Assembly (NCBI GenBank): GCA_902763365.1
Contig: CACWRT010000009.1
Span: 1-41,242 of the forward strand
Origin: an uncultured Ruminococcus sp.
GTDB lineage: Bacteria > Bacillota > Clostridia > Oscillospirales > Acutalibacteraceae
Direction: 5' to 3'
DNA: 41,242 bases
Below, in pieces: positions 8,464 through 17,150 of the stretch. Both the position numbers and the translations under genes were made by a program. Within the stretch, counting starts at the first letter, position 1, and the number at the start of each line of letters is the position of its first letter. The notes beneath the pieces were generated by a model. It saw only the letters and a list, made by a program, of their open reading frames with translations. It did no database searches and was not told where the DNA came from.

Positions 8464-9178
8464 TGTACTCGCTCATAATGTCCGAAACGCTTTTATTCAT
8501 AAAGTATTCTCCGTATTTTTCGTGTTCGGTTAAATTATTCATCAACCAAGCAAACCCCTTTGCCGTTCTGATATCCGGCTGTGCAAAATGATTTCCCGAA
8601 TTCCATTCTAATATGTGCTTATTTTCAAGGCTCTCATATTGGATTTGTATTCTGTCCGCAACCGTTGCCATTACTCTATTCTTTGTCTTTGATTCCTTAT
8701 CTCCAAGACTCAGGTATGTTTTCTCCGCTTTGATCGTATGTGATAAGATATATTGATTCCAACCCTCAAACCAGACTGAGGGTGATACAGCTGCAATTCC
8801 ACGGAAAACATCCGTCTGATATCCTGCCCAAAGTGAAAAAAGTCCGGCAAGAGAGTAGCCTCCGAGATAGTATTCCAATACCTTTTCGTATGATTTGTGG
8901 ATATACGGAATCAAAGTATCGGTTATAAAAGATAACGTATCTGCTGCACCGCATCCAAAATTTTCTTTGCCAAATACAGCAGGAGCTTCCCAAGGAGATA
9001 ACTCCTTATTCCATTCATCAACCAGAATAGCAACCAGCAAGAATGATTTGTCATCTGTCAGCCGCTTTATCTCATCAATTTCCGCTCCCATCATTTCTAA
9101 TTCATGCTCATCAAGCGGTTGAATGATACATTTCCCTGCATTTCCGTTTTGATAGAAATAGCATTTTTTATTCGCTAT
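8438..9178 (-). pseudogene. Esterase/alpha-beta hydrolase lacking its start
   Basis: The protein shows an alpha/beta hydrolase esterase core: the nucleophile elbow GGYSLAG (Ser81 counted from the ATG at 9094), an upstream LSPWEAPAVFGKENFG stretch, and a late histidine in SGNHFAQP. Such proteins cleave carboxyl esters in the cytosol. The first ATG at 9094 is not the natural start: the same frame runs upstream to at least 9178 and encodes CYFYQNGNAGKCIIQPLDEH, a plausible N-terminal part, but no start codon or ribosome-binding site precedes it. At that point it overlaps the stop of the metallo-hydrolase gene, which itself lacks its usual tail. A deletion joining the two genes explains both truncations. 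Catalytic residues remain, so a shortened product from 9094 cannot be excluded. Confidence 0.7.
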
Positions 9179-9747
9179 GATTTTTGAAATAGACTGCCAA
9201 AATGTGTAGGAATAGTAATTTTGGGTTTAATAGTGTTAATAAGTTCAGCAACTTTCTTTGCGTCCATTGTAAATGTTCCACCTATGGGAACCATCGCAAT
9301 ATCACACTTCACAGCCTTTGCCTCTTTGGTCGCATCTGTATCTCCTGCAATGTATATCCTTTTTCCGTCAAGTATCAGGATATATCCGCACCACCCTGCC
9401 ATTTTTGGATGAAATGGTTTGAGCAGATTATATGCCGATACAGTTTCAAACTCAATATTATTGACTATATATTCTTTTCCTGGAGAAACTGTTCTTATCT
9501 CTCCATGTCCTTTGAAATCAGAGGATACAGTTCTGCCCATTTTCTCAGGAACAACAAAAACTGTTTTCTCTCCAACTACTTTCTTGATGTCTTCAACTGA
9601 ATAATGATCGTAGTGGTCGTGGGTAATGAAGATGTAGTCCGCATCGTTGTATTTATTCTGTATTTTGAAGGGATCAATATAGATGATCCCGTCAGAACTG
9701 TGTATACGAATACTGCTGTGAAACAGAACTTCTATGTTTTCGGTCAT
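9175..9747 (-). CDS. MBL-fold metallo-hydrolase, C-terminally truncated
   Basis: The 190-residue protein has the metallo-beta-lactamase fold signature THDHYDH (His43, His45, Asp47, His48), a later IAGDTD motif with the bridging aspartate, and the last metal histidine in IPTHFG near residue 183. These ligands would bind two metal ions, usually zinc, for hydrolysis of an unknown substrate. Relatives normally run on for another 20-25 residues after the THFG motif; here the frame ends with SLFQKS and a stop, immediately inside the esterase remnant. The ATG has AGGAGATAACC in front of it, and the gene lies 16 bases after the 252-residue hypothetical gene, so the two share a transcript. It may retain the metal site but lack the closing helix. 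Confidence 0.8.
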   Translation of the reverse strand: MTENIEVLFHSSIRIHSSDGIIYIDPFKIQNKYNDADYIFITHDHYDHYSVEDIKKVVGEKTVFVVPEKMGRTVSSDFKGHGEIRTVSPGKEYIVNNIEFETVSAYNLLKPFHPKMAGWCGYILILDGKRIYIAGDTDATKEAKAVKCDIAMVPIGGTFTMDAKKVAELINTIKPKITIPTHFGSLFQKS

Positions 9748-9763
9748 GGTTATCTCCTACTTC

Positions 9764-10522
9764 CTAGTTAATGATTCTATACAAAACCCTCGTATTCTTC
9801 CATTCTTTAAAACCTGCACTCATATACTTATCCCACAGCGTCAGGTCTTTGGCACTTTCCGGATATGTATAACCTTCTTCCCTCATACCCATTACTATTT
9901 TGACCTGATCTTCGCTCATAACAAGATGAGGCTTATCATCATCTTCTATCCTGCCTTCTCTTCTTGCGAGATATTCCGAATAAGCATTTCTTGCCAATTC
10001 TTTCTTTAAATCTTCGTATCTTGTATCGTATGGCAAAGGTCTGGGATAATAGACAAGGATCTCCGGTTCGACATGGTAATGTGCCAACAATATCTTATGG
10101 AGTTTTGTTGCAATGAAATTATGAACTTCTTTTGTGTCGTATTCTTTTTCCAGCTCAATTTCATGGATATAGAATGTGTTGGCTCCCGGATTTATCTCCA
10201 GAGGTCCTTCATCCTCCATCAACGCAGAGCACACAAATTCAAGATCGGCATTTTCCGCATCACATGCTTCATGAATATCTACGTTATTTTTCTCCATCTC
10301 GTAGTACAACAACAAAAATCCGGTTATTGTTCCTACTTTAATTGCTAAATCAGGGTTTTCAAGTATTTCGTTTTCTTTTGCATCGTCTACATCCTCAGGC
10401 ATTGCAAGAACATCAATATGGCAACCGATGATGAAATCTTCTTCAAATTCACTCAAAGTTACATATTTACAAGTGTCTTCTGCTGAATGTGTGAATATAT
10501 TATCTATTAAAAAGTCCGGCAT
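9764..10522 (-). CDS. Hypothetical acidic protein
   Basis: This 252-residue acidic protein is of no family I recognise. The frame opens further upstream, but the ATG at 10522 (MPDFLIDN) is preceded by GGAGG ten bases away, and a promoter lies just before that, so I use this start. Visible features are an N-terminal strand-rich half with many Asp/Glu and a conserved-looking YYPRPLPYDTRYEDLKKELA segment. The C-terminal third (MSEDQVKIVMGMREEGYTYP, then LWDKYMSAGF) is helical. No signal peptide or membrane helix. It is the first gene of a two-gene unit with the MBL hydrolase and is divergent from the hsdR locus. Confidence 0.7.
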   Translation of the reverse strand: MPDFLIDNIFTHSAEDTCKYVTLSEFEEDFIIGCHIDVLAMPEDVDDAKENEILENPDLAIKVGTITGFLLLYYEMEKNNVDIHEACDAENADLEFVCSALMEDEGPLEINPGANTFYIHEIELEKEYDTKEVHNFIATKLHKILLAHYHVEPEILVYYPRPLPYDTRYEDLKKELARNAYSEYLARREGRIEDDDKPHLVMSEDQVKIVMGMREEGYTYPESAKDLTLWDKYMSAGFKEWKNTRVLYRIIN

Positions 10523-10558
10523 TAGTGATGATCCTCCATGTTTCCATATATATAATCT

Positions 10559-10587
10559 ATTATAATGTAGATTTTGTAAAATAGCAA
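10559..10587 (-). promoter_or_regulatory. Promoter of the 252-residue hypothetical gene
   Basis: On the minus strand TTGCTA (10587-10582) and TATAAT (10564-10559) are spaced by 17 bases, about 37 bases before the chosen start codon. The -35 match is partial (4 of 6). Confidence 0.55.
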
Positions 10588-10651
10588 TATATTTAGGACA
10601 TTTCATGGTACGTTTTATTGTACATATAGATATATTTTTCCTTTTTTCTAC

Positions 10652-10680
10652 TTGTCATTTTTGTTAGAATGCTATATAAT
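10652..10680 (+). promoter_or_regulatory. Promoter of the hsdR locus
   Basis: TTGTCA (10652-10657) and TATAAT (10675-10680) are separated by exactly 17 bases, about 60 bases before the hsdR start codon. It is divergent from the promoter at 10559-10587. Confidence 0.75.
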
Positions 10681-10739
10681 TATGTTAGGTATATTCTCAT
10701 AATCATATATTATCGGAACTTTAAGATGGTGGTGATCTT

Positions 10740-13052
10740 ATGAAGTCAAACTTTGAATTTCTGAACCATTATTGGCCGACACTGTCTAAAATCGGCAGCA
10801 TGGCAGAGAATTATCTTTACGATGATCCTAATACCTGCATTTACAAGCTTGGTATGTTTGCAGAAAGGCTTGTACAAGAGATATTCAAATTTGAACACCT
10901 TCCTGAACCCGACTATGACAACACTCATTCAAACAGAATAACAATTCTCAAAAAAGAAGGACTGATCGAAAGAGGAAGCAAGATAGATGACATTCTATTT
11001 GCCCTTCGAAAAAAACGAAATGATGCAGTTCATAACTATGAGGATTCGATTGATGATGCAAAAACTCTCCTACAGATGACATATCATTTAGCAAGCTGGT
11101 TTATGAGCGTATACGGAGATTGGAAATACAGTCCTGAACCGTTTGTAATGCCTGTAAAAGAACCAGAGGTTGACTATCAAAGCATCATTAAGAGTCAAGA
11201 AGATGAAATTGCAAAACTGATTCAGAAAATTGAGGATGTGCAGACGGCAGCCTCCGAGACGAACAAGTCAGATCGAACCGAACAAGCTGCTGCCGTTGCT
11301 GAAGACATAGATCTTACCGAAGCCGAAACTCGCTTGATAATAGACGAACAACTGAGGAAATCCGGCTGGGAAGCCGATACCAATAACCTTAGGTATTCAA
11401 AAGGCACCAGACCACAAAAAGGCAGAAACATAGCCATCGCAGAATGGAAAACAAACTCTGCTGTAAGTAAAAGTGGCTATGCAGACTATGCCCTTTTCAT
11501 AGGATTAAAGCTTGTCGGTATTATCGAAGCTAAAAAAGCCGCTCTCGATATACCGTCCGTAATAGACTGTCAATGTAAAGATTATGCTTCTATGATTAAA
11601 TCAGAACATTCAGACTATCTTATCAGTACATGGGGCAAATATCAGGTTCCTTTTGTGTTTGCAACCAACGGCAGAAAATACCTTAAACAAATAGAAACTA
11701 AATCCGGAATCTGGTTTCTTGATCTGAGAAACAGTACAAATGCTCCAAAAGCTCTGCAAGGATGGATAAGTCCGGATGGCATTAAAGAACTGCTTGAACA
11801 GAATATCAATGAAGCTAACTCTACATTGAGCAATACACCTTATGATTTACTGCGTGATCCCGACGGATTGAACCTTCGTGATTATCAGATTTCAGCCGTA
11901 GAAGCTGCTGAAAAAGCTATAATCAACGGTGCTTTGACTGTTTTGCTGTCTATGGCAACAGGAACCGGAAAAACACGAACTATTTTAGGAATGATCTATC
12001 GCTTTATTAAAAGCAACCGATTTAAAAGAATTCTTTTCCTTGTGGATCGTACCGCACTTGGTGAACAGGCTTTTGATGTATTCAAGGAAGTCAAAATCGA
12101 GGACCTTATGACATTGAACTCTATTTATAATATCAAAGGTCTTGACGATAAAACGATCGATAAAGAAACCCGTATACATATAGCTACCGTTCAGAGTCTC
12201 GTAAAACGGATCATCTATGGTGAAGGTGATGTTATGCCTTCTGTAACGGATTATGATCTGATAATAGTAGACGAAGCTCACAGGGGTTACATTCTCGACA
12301 AAGAATTAAGCGATGATGAGTTTTTGTACCGGAATCAGGATGACTACATCAGCAAGTACAGAACCGTAATTGAATACTTCGATGCAGTAAAGATCGGGCT
12401 TACCGCTACTCCAGCACTTCATACTACCGAGATTTTTGGTAGACCAGTGTATACTTATTCGTATCGGGAAGCTGTTATTGACGGATATCTTGTTGACCAC
12501 GATGCTCCCCATGATATTCATACTAAGCTTCGGGACAGCGGCATTCAGTATAAAAAGGGTGATACCTTAGCTATTTTTGATCCTAACACAGGGGAAGTCA
12601 TTAATAGTGCCGAACTCGAAGATGATATGAAATTTGAAGTTGACTCATTTAATAAGAAAATTATAGTCCCGAATTTCAACAGAGCAGTTTTTGAAGAAAT
12701 AGCTATGGATTTCGACCCCGATGGAGAGGGAAAAACACTGATCTATGCAGTTGATGACAGTCATGCTGATATGATAGTTCAGATACTTAAAGAAATATAC
12801 TCCAAGTATGGTGTTGACAACGACACCGTTATGAAAATCACCGGCAGCATCGAGGGTGGAAACAAAAAGAAAATACTTGAAGCTATCAAGCTGTTTAAAA
12901 ATGAAAGTAATCCTAAAGTAGTTGTAACAGTCGATCTTCTTACTACAGGAATTGATGTTCCCGAAATAACGAATCTTGTTTTTATGCGCAGAATAAAGTC
13001 AAGAATCCTGTTTGAACAGATGCTTGGCCGCGCAACAAGACTTTGTCCCTAA
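10740..13052 (+). pseudogene. hsdR: Type I restriction enzyme R subunit, interrupted by TAA
   Basis: This part covers the first 770 residues of a type I restriction endonuclease/translocase. Order: DUF4145-like helical region (about 20-120), coiled coil (145-175), N-terminal nuclease domain with the D...ExK site ending in GIIEAKK (Glu263, Lys265), then the helicase motor. The motor has Walker A MATGTGKT (405-412), VDEAHRG (DEAH 511-514), GLTATPA, and motif VI QMLGRATR. The frame stops at TAA (13050-13052) directly after RLCP. The next codons in the same frame read INKTHFEIYDPVGVYETLEP, the normal continuation, so a single substitution such as GAA to TAA created the stop. No hsdM or hsdS is present in the window. 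The start is supported by GGTGGTGATC upstream. Without its C-terminal domain and partners it should not cut DNA. Confidence 0.9.
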
Positions 13053-13796
13053 ATAAATAAAACCCACTTTGAGATTTATGACCCTGTTGGGGTTTATGAA
13101 ACCCTTGAACCGGTCAGCAACATGAAGCCGGTCGCAGCCAATCCTAATACATCATTCAAAGATTTGATTGACGGGTTAAAAGTACTCGAAAAGGACAGAC
13201 TTTCAAATCAGATCACAGCATTAATTGCAAAGCTCCAGCGAAAGTCCAAACGAGTAAGTATCAAAGCTCTGTCACAGTTTAAATATCTTACCGATGGTAA
13301 ATCTCCGGAAGAAACAGCCAGATTTCTGAAATCTTCTCCGACTGATGAAGCTGTCAAGTTTGTTTTGGAACATGAGGATGATTTTACAATCAACCGTGCA
13401 AGACAATACGGGAAAACCACAACTCTGAATTTGCTTGCACAAAAGCTTCAAGATGAATACTATGTGTTGAGCCTTGATTTTCAGGCAATAGGAAACGCCA
13501 GCTTTGCAACAGAAGAAAAATTTGTAAAAGCCTTTTGCAGACTTTTGAAAAAGAAAGCTAAAAAAGCAAATATCCCGAATGAAATACAGGAATTGATCAA
13601 TGAAATTCTTGCGAGAAAAGACGAACTTGCTGTCCTTGATGAATTATTTGATGTTCTGACTCAGTGGTTTGATTCTTCGGAAAAGGCTGTAGTTCTGATA
13701 ATTGACGAAGTTGACTCTGCATCAAACAATCAGGTATTTTTAGATTTTCTTGCCCAGCTCAGACTTATGTATCTCGAAAGAAAAATGGATTCCTAA
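13053..13796 (+). pseudogene. HsdR continuation joined in frame to the N-terminal part of an AAA ATPase
   Basis: In the same frame as hsdR, this segment first continues the R subunit (DPVGVYETLEPVSNMKPVAA, then FKDLIDGLKVLEKDRLS) up to EAVKFVLEHEDDF near 13382. It then switches to TINRARQYGKTTTL, the P-loop region typical of the PF09820-type AAA-ATPases (RQYGKTT instead of a classical GxxGxGKT), followed by YYVLSLDFQAIG and the Walker B-like VVLIIDEVD. About 30 N-terminal residues of that ATPase are missing, as is the C-terminal end of HsdR, so the join looks like a deletion that kept the frame. A second TAA (13794-13796) follows KMDS and is again in frame with the continuation. An ATG at 13122 could start a 224-residue product, but no good ribosome-binding site is seen. 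Confidence 0.85.
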
Positions 13797-14843
13797 AACG
13801 GTGCTTTCAGATCCGTGATCCTTGCCGGAGTAACAGATATAAAAAATCTCAAGCGAAAGCTACGCCCGGAAGAAGCTCATAAAATCAACAGTCCCTGGAA
13901 CATTGCATCAGATTTCAGGATCAATATGAGCTTATCTGTACAGGGTATCACCGGAATGCTTGATGAATATGAAAATGACCACAACACCGGAATGGATACC
14001 CATAAAATAGCACAGGAAATCTATGACTATACAAGCGGATATCCATTCCTCGTCAGCCGTATCTGTCAGATAATAGATACGGAATTTCCCACAGAATGGA
14101 ATATTAACGGTGTAAGCGAAGCTGTCAAGCATATCCTTTCAGAAAACAATACTTTATTTGATTCATTGATGGGCAAGGTTTACGTCAATGAGCCTCTGAG
14201 AGAAATACTGCAAAGCATTTTGTTCAGCGGTGACAGAGTATCATATAATCAATATAATATAACTGCTATGGATGGTGAAATGTACGGTTTCCTTACCAAT
14301 AATGACGGTGCAATGGTAATATCCAACAGAATATTTGAGGTTATTCTTTATAATTATTTCCTGAATCTGAAAGAGGTTAAGGACAGCCCTATTTCACGAT
14401 CCGGCTCAGACAGCAAAGACCAGATCATCGAAAACGGTCGTCTGAACATGAAGAAGCTTTTAGAGCGTTATATTACTGTGTTTGATGATATTTACGAAGG
14501 AAAAGCTGATATCTTTGACGAAGAGGAAGGCAGGACTAGATTTCTGCTTTTTATCCGACCGATCATCAACGGCACGGGTAATTACTATATCGAAAGCCGT
14601 ACACGCAACCGTGAGCGTATGGATATAGTAATTGACTATCTCGGAGAAAGATTTGTTGTAGAGTTGATGATCTGGAGGGGTAAAGCCTATCATGAAAAAG
14701 GCGAGGTTCAGCTTGCGGATTACATCAGCTACTATCATCTTGACACCGGATATATGCTGACATACAGCTTCAACCAAAGCAAAAGCTGTGATCTTACTGA
14801 AAAGGAAGTAAACGGAAAGAAATTATTCGAAGCATTTGTATAA
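13797..14843 (+). pseudogene. C-terminal part of AAA ATPase with PD-(D/E)XK-like nuclease domain
   Basis: This is the in-frame continuation after the second TAA. NGAFRSVILAGVTDIKNLKR and LRPEEAHKINSPWNIASDF are the sensor region of the AAA part. It is followed by a helical middle (GYPFLVSRICQIID) and, at the C-terminus, a PDDEXK_9-like nuclease domain: ERMDIVIDYLGERFVVEL, then IWRGKAYHEKGEVQLADYIS. The family usually has ELK before IWRG; here the codon at 14667-14669 is ATG, giving ELM, so the catalytic lysine seems lost. These ATPase-nucleases are common in gut Firmicutes and Bacteroidetes and have no settled function. The first ATG-like start in frame is around 13815 (GTG or ATC region). 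Together with the two stops this marks a gene in decay. Confidence 0.85.
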
Positions 14844-14985
14844 GAATCGTCAATTCAAGAACGAAAAGCTCACGGACAAGAGATACAGTTTTGGCACCGC
14901 GGCAAGTAAAACTGATTTTGGCAAAAAATATGAGCTGTCACAGCTCTGAGCCCCTTTTATTATTCACTATTCATTAAGAAAAAAC

Positions 14986-15016
14986 ATAAGGACAGGAGAA
15001 CATCTCCTGTCCTTAT
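14986..15016 (-). terminator. Intrinsic terminator of the DUF5684-like gene
   Basis: ATAAGGACAGGAGA (14986-14999) and TCTCCTGTCCTTAT (15003-15016) form a perfect 14-bp stem with a 3-nt loop. On the minus strand it is followed by a T-run (A-tract 14979-14984). The stretch 14844-14985 otherwise holds only a short AGCTCTGAG motif near 14941 and a heptamer-like TATTATT/CACTATT repeat. Confidence 0.85.
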
Positions 15017-15048
15017 CGGATTATTGACACAGGCAAGCTTTACATGAA

Positions 15049-15459
15049 TCAGATAAAAGAATCTACAGGTCCCTGATACTCTGAATTACCGAATGCAAGG
15101 ATCGGTAAACAAATGTACGGGAAGAGCAGCATAGCAATACCAAAACCTGCACCCTTGCCATAAACCTGCGCAAGTCTGACGTAAAGACCGATTGAAACTG
15201 CAATATTGAGCAAAGGAACAAGGCAAAGAAGAAACTTTATTCCCTTTCCGTAAACGATATCAAAAAGTACATAAGCATTATAGATCGGAACTATTGCTGC
15301 CCAACCCGGTTTGCCTGCCTTACTAAAGAGCTTCCACATTGCCACAATAGCAATAATGCCGATGATCAAACTAATAATATAGACAACGGTTAACGCGCCG
15401 CCTGCCGCTGCCATTGCAGCTGTGTCCATATCACCCGAATAAGAATATGAATAATCCAT
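15049..15459 (-). CDS. Small multi-pass membrane protein (DUF5684-like)
   Basis: This 136-residue protein begins with a Tyr/Ser-rich, uncharged N-terminus (MDYSYSYSGDMDTAAMAAAG), then has about three to four membrane helices. The cytosolic signature FSKAGKPGWAAIVPIYNAYV is typical of the DUF5684 group of small Firmicute membrane proteins, and the helices after it include FLLCLVPLLNIAVSIGLYV. Function unknown; some relatives are annotated as signal peptidase-like without catalytic residues. I chose the ATG at 15459, preceded by AGGAGATAATT, rather than an upstream in-frame start that would add ten unusual residues. It is a single-gene unit with its own promoter (15568-15596) and terminator (14986-15016), between the broken hsdR locus and the thiamine operon. 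Confidence 0.85.
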   Translation of the reverse strand: MDYSYSYSGDMDTAAMAAAGGALTVVYIISLIIGIIAIVAMWKLFSKAGKPGWAAIVPIYNAYVLFDIVYGKGIKFLLCLVPLLNIAVSIGLYVRLAQVYGKGAGFGIAMLLFPYICLPILAFGNSEYQGPVDSFI

Positions 15460-15567
15460 AATTATCTCCTTTCGCCTGCAAAAAAACAAGCTTCAAAATA
15501 TAACATTCCTCTGCTTTGCCTTCGTCAATAACAAAAAGCCACTTATGGGTCTGTCACCCACGCTCCC

Positions 15568-15596
15568 ATTATATATATTTTTAAGGGGCGTGTCAA
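15568..15596 (-). promoter_or_regulatory. Promoter of the DUF5684-like gene
   Basis: Consensus TTGACA (15596-15591) and TATAAT (15573-15568) on the minus strand with a 17-base spacer. The 5' untranslated region would be about 100 bases. Confidence 0.8.
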
Positions 15597-15629
15597 TAAT
15601 ATATAGTACACATACCAAACAATTCTACA

Positions 15630-15667
15630 AAAAGCAACTCCATTATTAATTTAACAGAGTTGCTTTT
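15630..15667 (-). terminator. Terminator of the thiamine operon
   Basis: AAAAGCAACTC (15630-15640) pairs with GAGTTGCTTTT (15657-15667). On the minus strand the stem is followed by T-rich sequence (TTTTTG). It lies 50 bases after the thiC stop. Confidence 0.75.
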
Positions 15668-15717
15668 GTATATTTTTACATATATTACGAGATAATATTC
15701 ACTTTTCTGAAATACTC

Positions 15718-17031
15718 TTATTTTTCAGTACAGAATTCAACTTTTTTACCTTCAAGAATTAGATTTGTGGTTCTTACAGCACACATTTTTCCGCACATGG
15801 AGCAGGTATGTCTGTCGGCAGGAGGAGTGCTTTCAAAGTAAGCCCTTGCTTTTTCAGGGTCAACCGCTACCTTGAACATTTCTTCCCAGTCAACCTTATG
15901 ACGAGCTTCAGCCATTTCATTGTCCTTATCTCTTGCATGAGGCACACCCTTAGCGATATCTGCCGCATGAGCTGCGATCTTGCTTGCAATTATGCCTTCC
16001 TTTACGTCATTAAGATCGGGCAGTCTCAGGTGTTCCGCGGGAGTAACGTAGCACAGGAAGTCTGCGCCGCTTGCCGCCGCAATTGCTCCGCCAATAGCAG
16101 ATGTAATATGATCGTACCCGGGGAAAATATCAGTTACAAGCGGGCCTAAAACATAGAAAGGCGCATTGTGGCAAAGACGCTTCTGGAGCTTCATATTAGC
16201 AGCTATTTCATTCATAGCCATATGTCCCGGACCTTCAACCATGACCTGAACATTTCTCTCCCATGCCCTTTCTGTCAGCGCACCAAGCTCAATAAGCTCA
16301 GAGATCTGTCCTGCATCTGTTGCGTCATCAATACAGCCCGGGCGCAGCGCATCACCAAGGCTGATGGTAACATCAAATTCCTCAAGGATATCAAGAACCT
16401 TGTCATAATATTCATAGAAAGGATTCTCGTTTCCTGTCATCATCATCCATGCAAAAAGCAGTGAACCGCCTCGGGAAACGATATTCATTTTTCTCTTGTC
16501 ACGCATAAAAGCTTCAACTGCACGGCGGTTTATACCTGCATGAATAGTCATGAAGTCAACGCCTTCTTCTGCGTGGGCACGTACAACTTTAAGGAAATCC
16601 TCGGCACTTATCTCAAGAAGATCCTTTTCAAGATAGCCTATAGCGTCATACATAGGAACAGTACCGATCATAGCAGGAGACTTTTCTATAAGCTCGCGGC
16701 GGAAGGTATTTGTTTTGCCGTAATTGCTGAGATCCATTATAGCCTCTGCGCCGAATTTTATAGCCATATCCACCTTCTGCATTTCCACATCATAGTTTTT
16801 GCAGTCGCCGGAGATTCCTAAATTTACATTGATCTTTGTTTTCAGACCTGCGCCGATTCCTTCGGGAGAGATAGATTTGTGATTGATATTACAGGGAATT
16901 GCAACCTCACCCTTTGCCACCGATTCCATGATTTTTTCGGGAGTGGTATACTCTTTTTCTGCCACTATTTTCATTTCGGGTGTGATTATACCCTTTTTTG
17001 CTGCTTCCATCTGTGTTTTGTAAGTTCTCAT
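15718..17031 (-). CDS. thiC: Phosphomethylpyrimidine synthase ThiC
   Basis: The 437-residue radical-SAM enzyme converts 5-aminoimidazole ribotide to hydroxymethylpyrimidine phosphate (HMP-P), the pyrimidine half of thiamine. Conserved blocks are plain: [108 protein letters not shown]. The C-terminal cluster-binding motif is CSMCGKMC. The length is the short clostridial form, lacking the N-terminal extension of proteobacterial ThiC. Last gene of the thi operon. The ATG is preceded by AAAGGAA; the start codon and the bases before it lie in a tandem ATAATTC heptamer repeat. There is no separate TPP riboswitch directly upstream, so regulation is presumably by the riboswitch at the head of the operon. 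Confidence 0.98.
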   Translation of the reverse strand: MRTYKTQMEAAKKGIITPEMKIVAEKEYTTPEKIMESVAKGEVAIPCNINHKSISPEGIGAGLKTKINVNLGISGDCKNYDVEMQKVDMAIKFGAEAIMDLSNYGKTNTFRRELIEKSPAMIGTVPMYDAIGYLEKDLLEISAEDFLKVVRAHAEEGVDFMTIHAGINRRAVEAFMRDKRKMNIVSRGGSLLFAWMMMTGNENPFYEYYDKVLDILEEFDVTISLGDALRPGCIDDATDAGQISELIELGALTERAWERNVQVMVEGPGHMAMNEIAANMKLQKRLCHNAPFYVLGPLVTDIFPGYDHITSAIGGAIAAASGADFLCYVTPAEHLRLPDLNDVKEGIIASKIAAHAADIAKGVPHARDKDNEMAEARHKVDWEEMFKVAVDPEKARAYFESTPPADRHTCSMCGKMCAVRTTNLILEGKKVEFCTEK

Positions 17032-17085
17032 AATTCATAATTCCTTTCAAGCATTTATTTAGTTTATGTCACTCATAGAAATGAC

Positions 17086-17123
17086 CAAAGAAGAAAGCCT
17101 CCTATTTCAAGCTTTCTTCTTTG
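17086..17123 (-). promoter_or_regulatory. Long hairpin between thiD and thiC
   Basis: CAAAGAAGAAAGC (17086-17098) and GCTTTCTTCTTTG (17111-17123) form a perfect 13-bp stem with a 12-nt loop. On the transcript it follows the thiD stop by about 28 bases and is not followed by a clean T-run, so it may be a processing or stability hairpin or a leaky terminator that lowers or separates thiC expression. Confidence 0.5.
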
Positions 17124-17150
17124 AGCTTATTGCTTTAAGCTCAGATCAGC

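Noticed and set aside
13050..13796. Recoding of TAA as a sense codon in the hsdR-AAA frame
   Set aside because: Intact genes in the window use TAA as their stop (for example recX), no recoding signal is visible, and the locus carries other damaging changes. Nonsense mutation is simpler.
16950..17150. A second TPP riboswitch directly ahead of thiC
   Set aside because: None of the conserved CTGAGA or ACCTGAT blocks is present; only a hairpin and a heptamer repeat are there.
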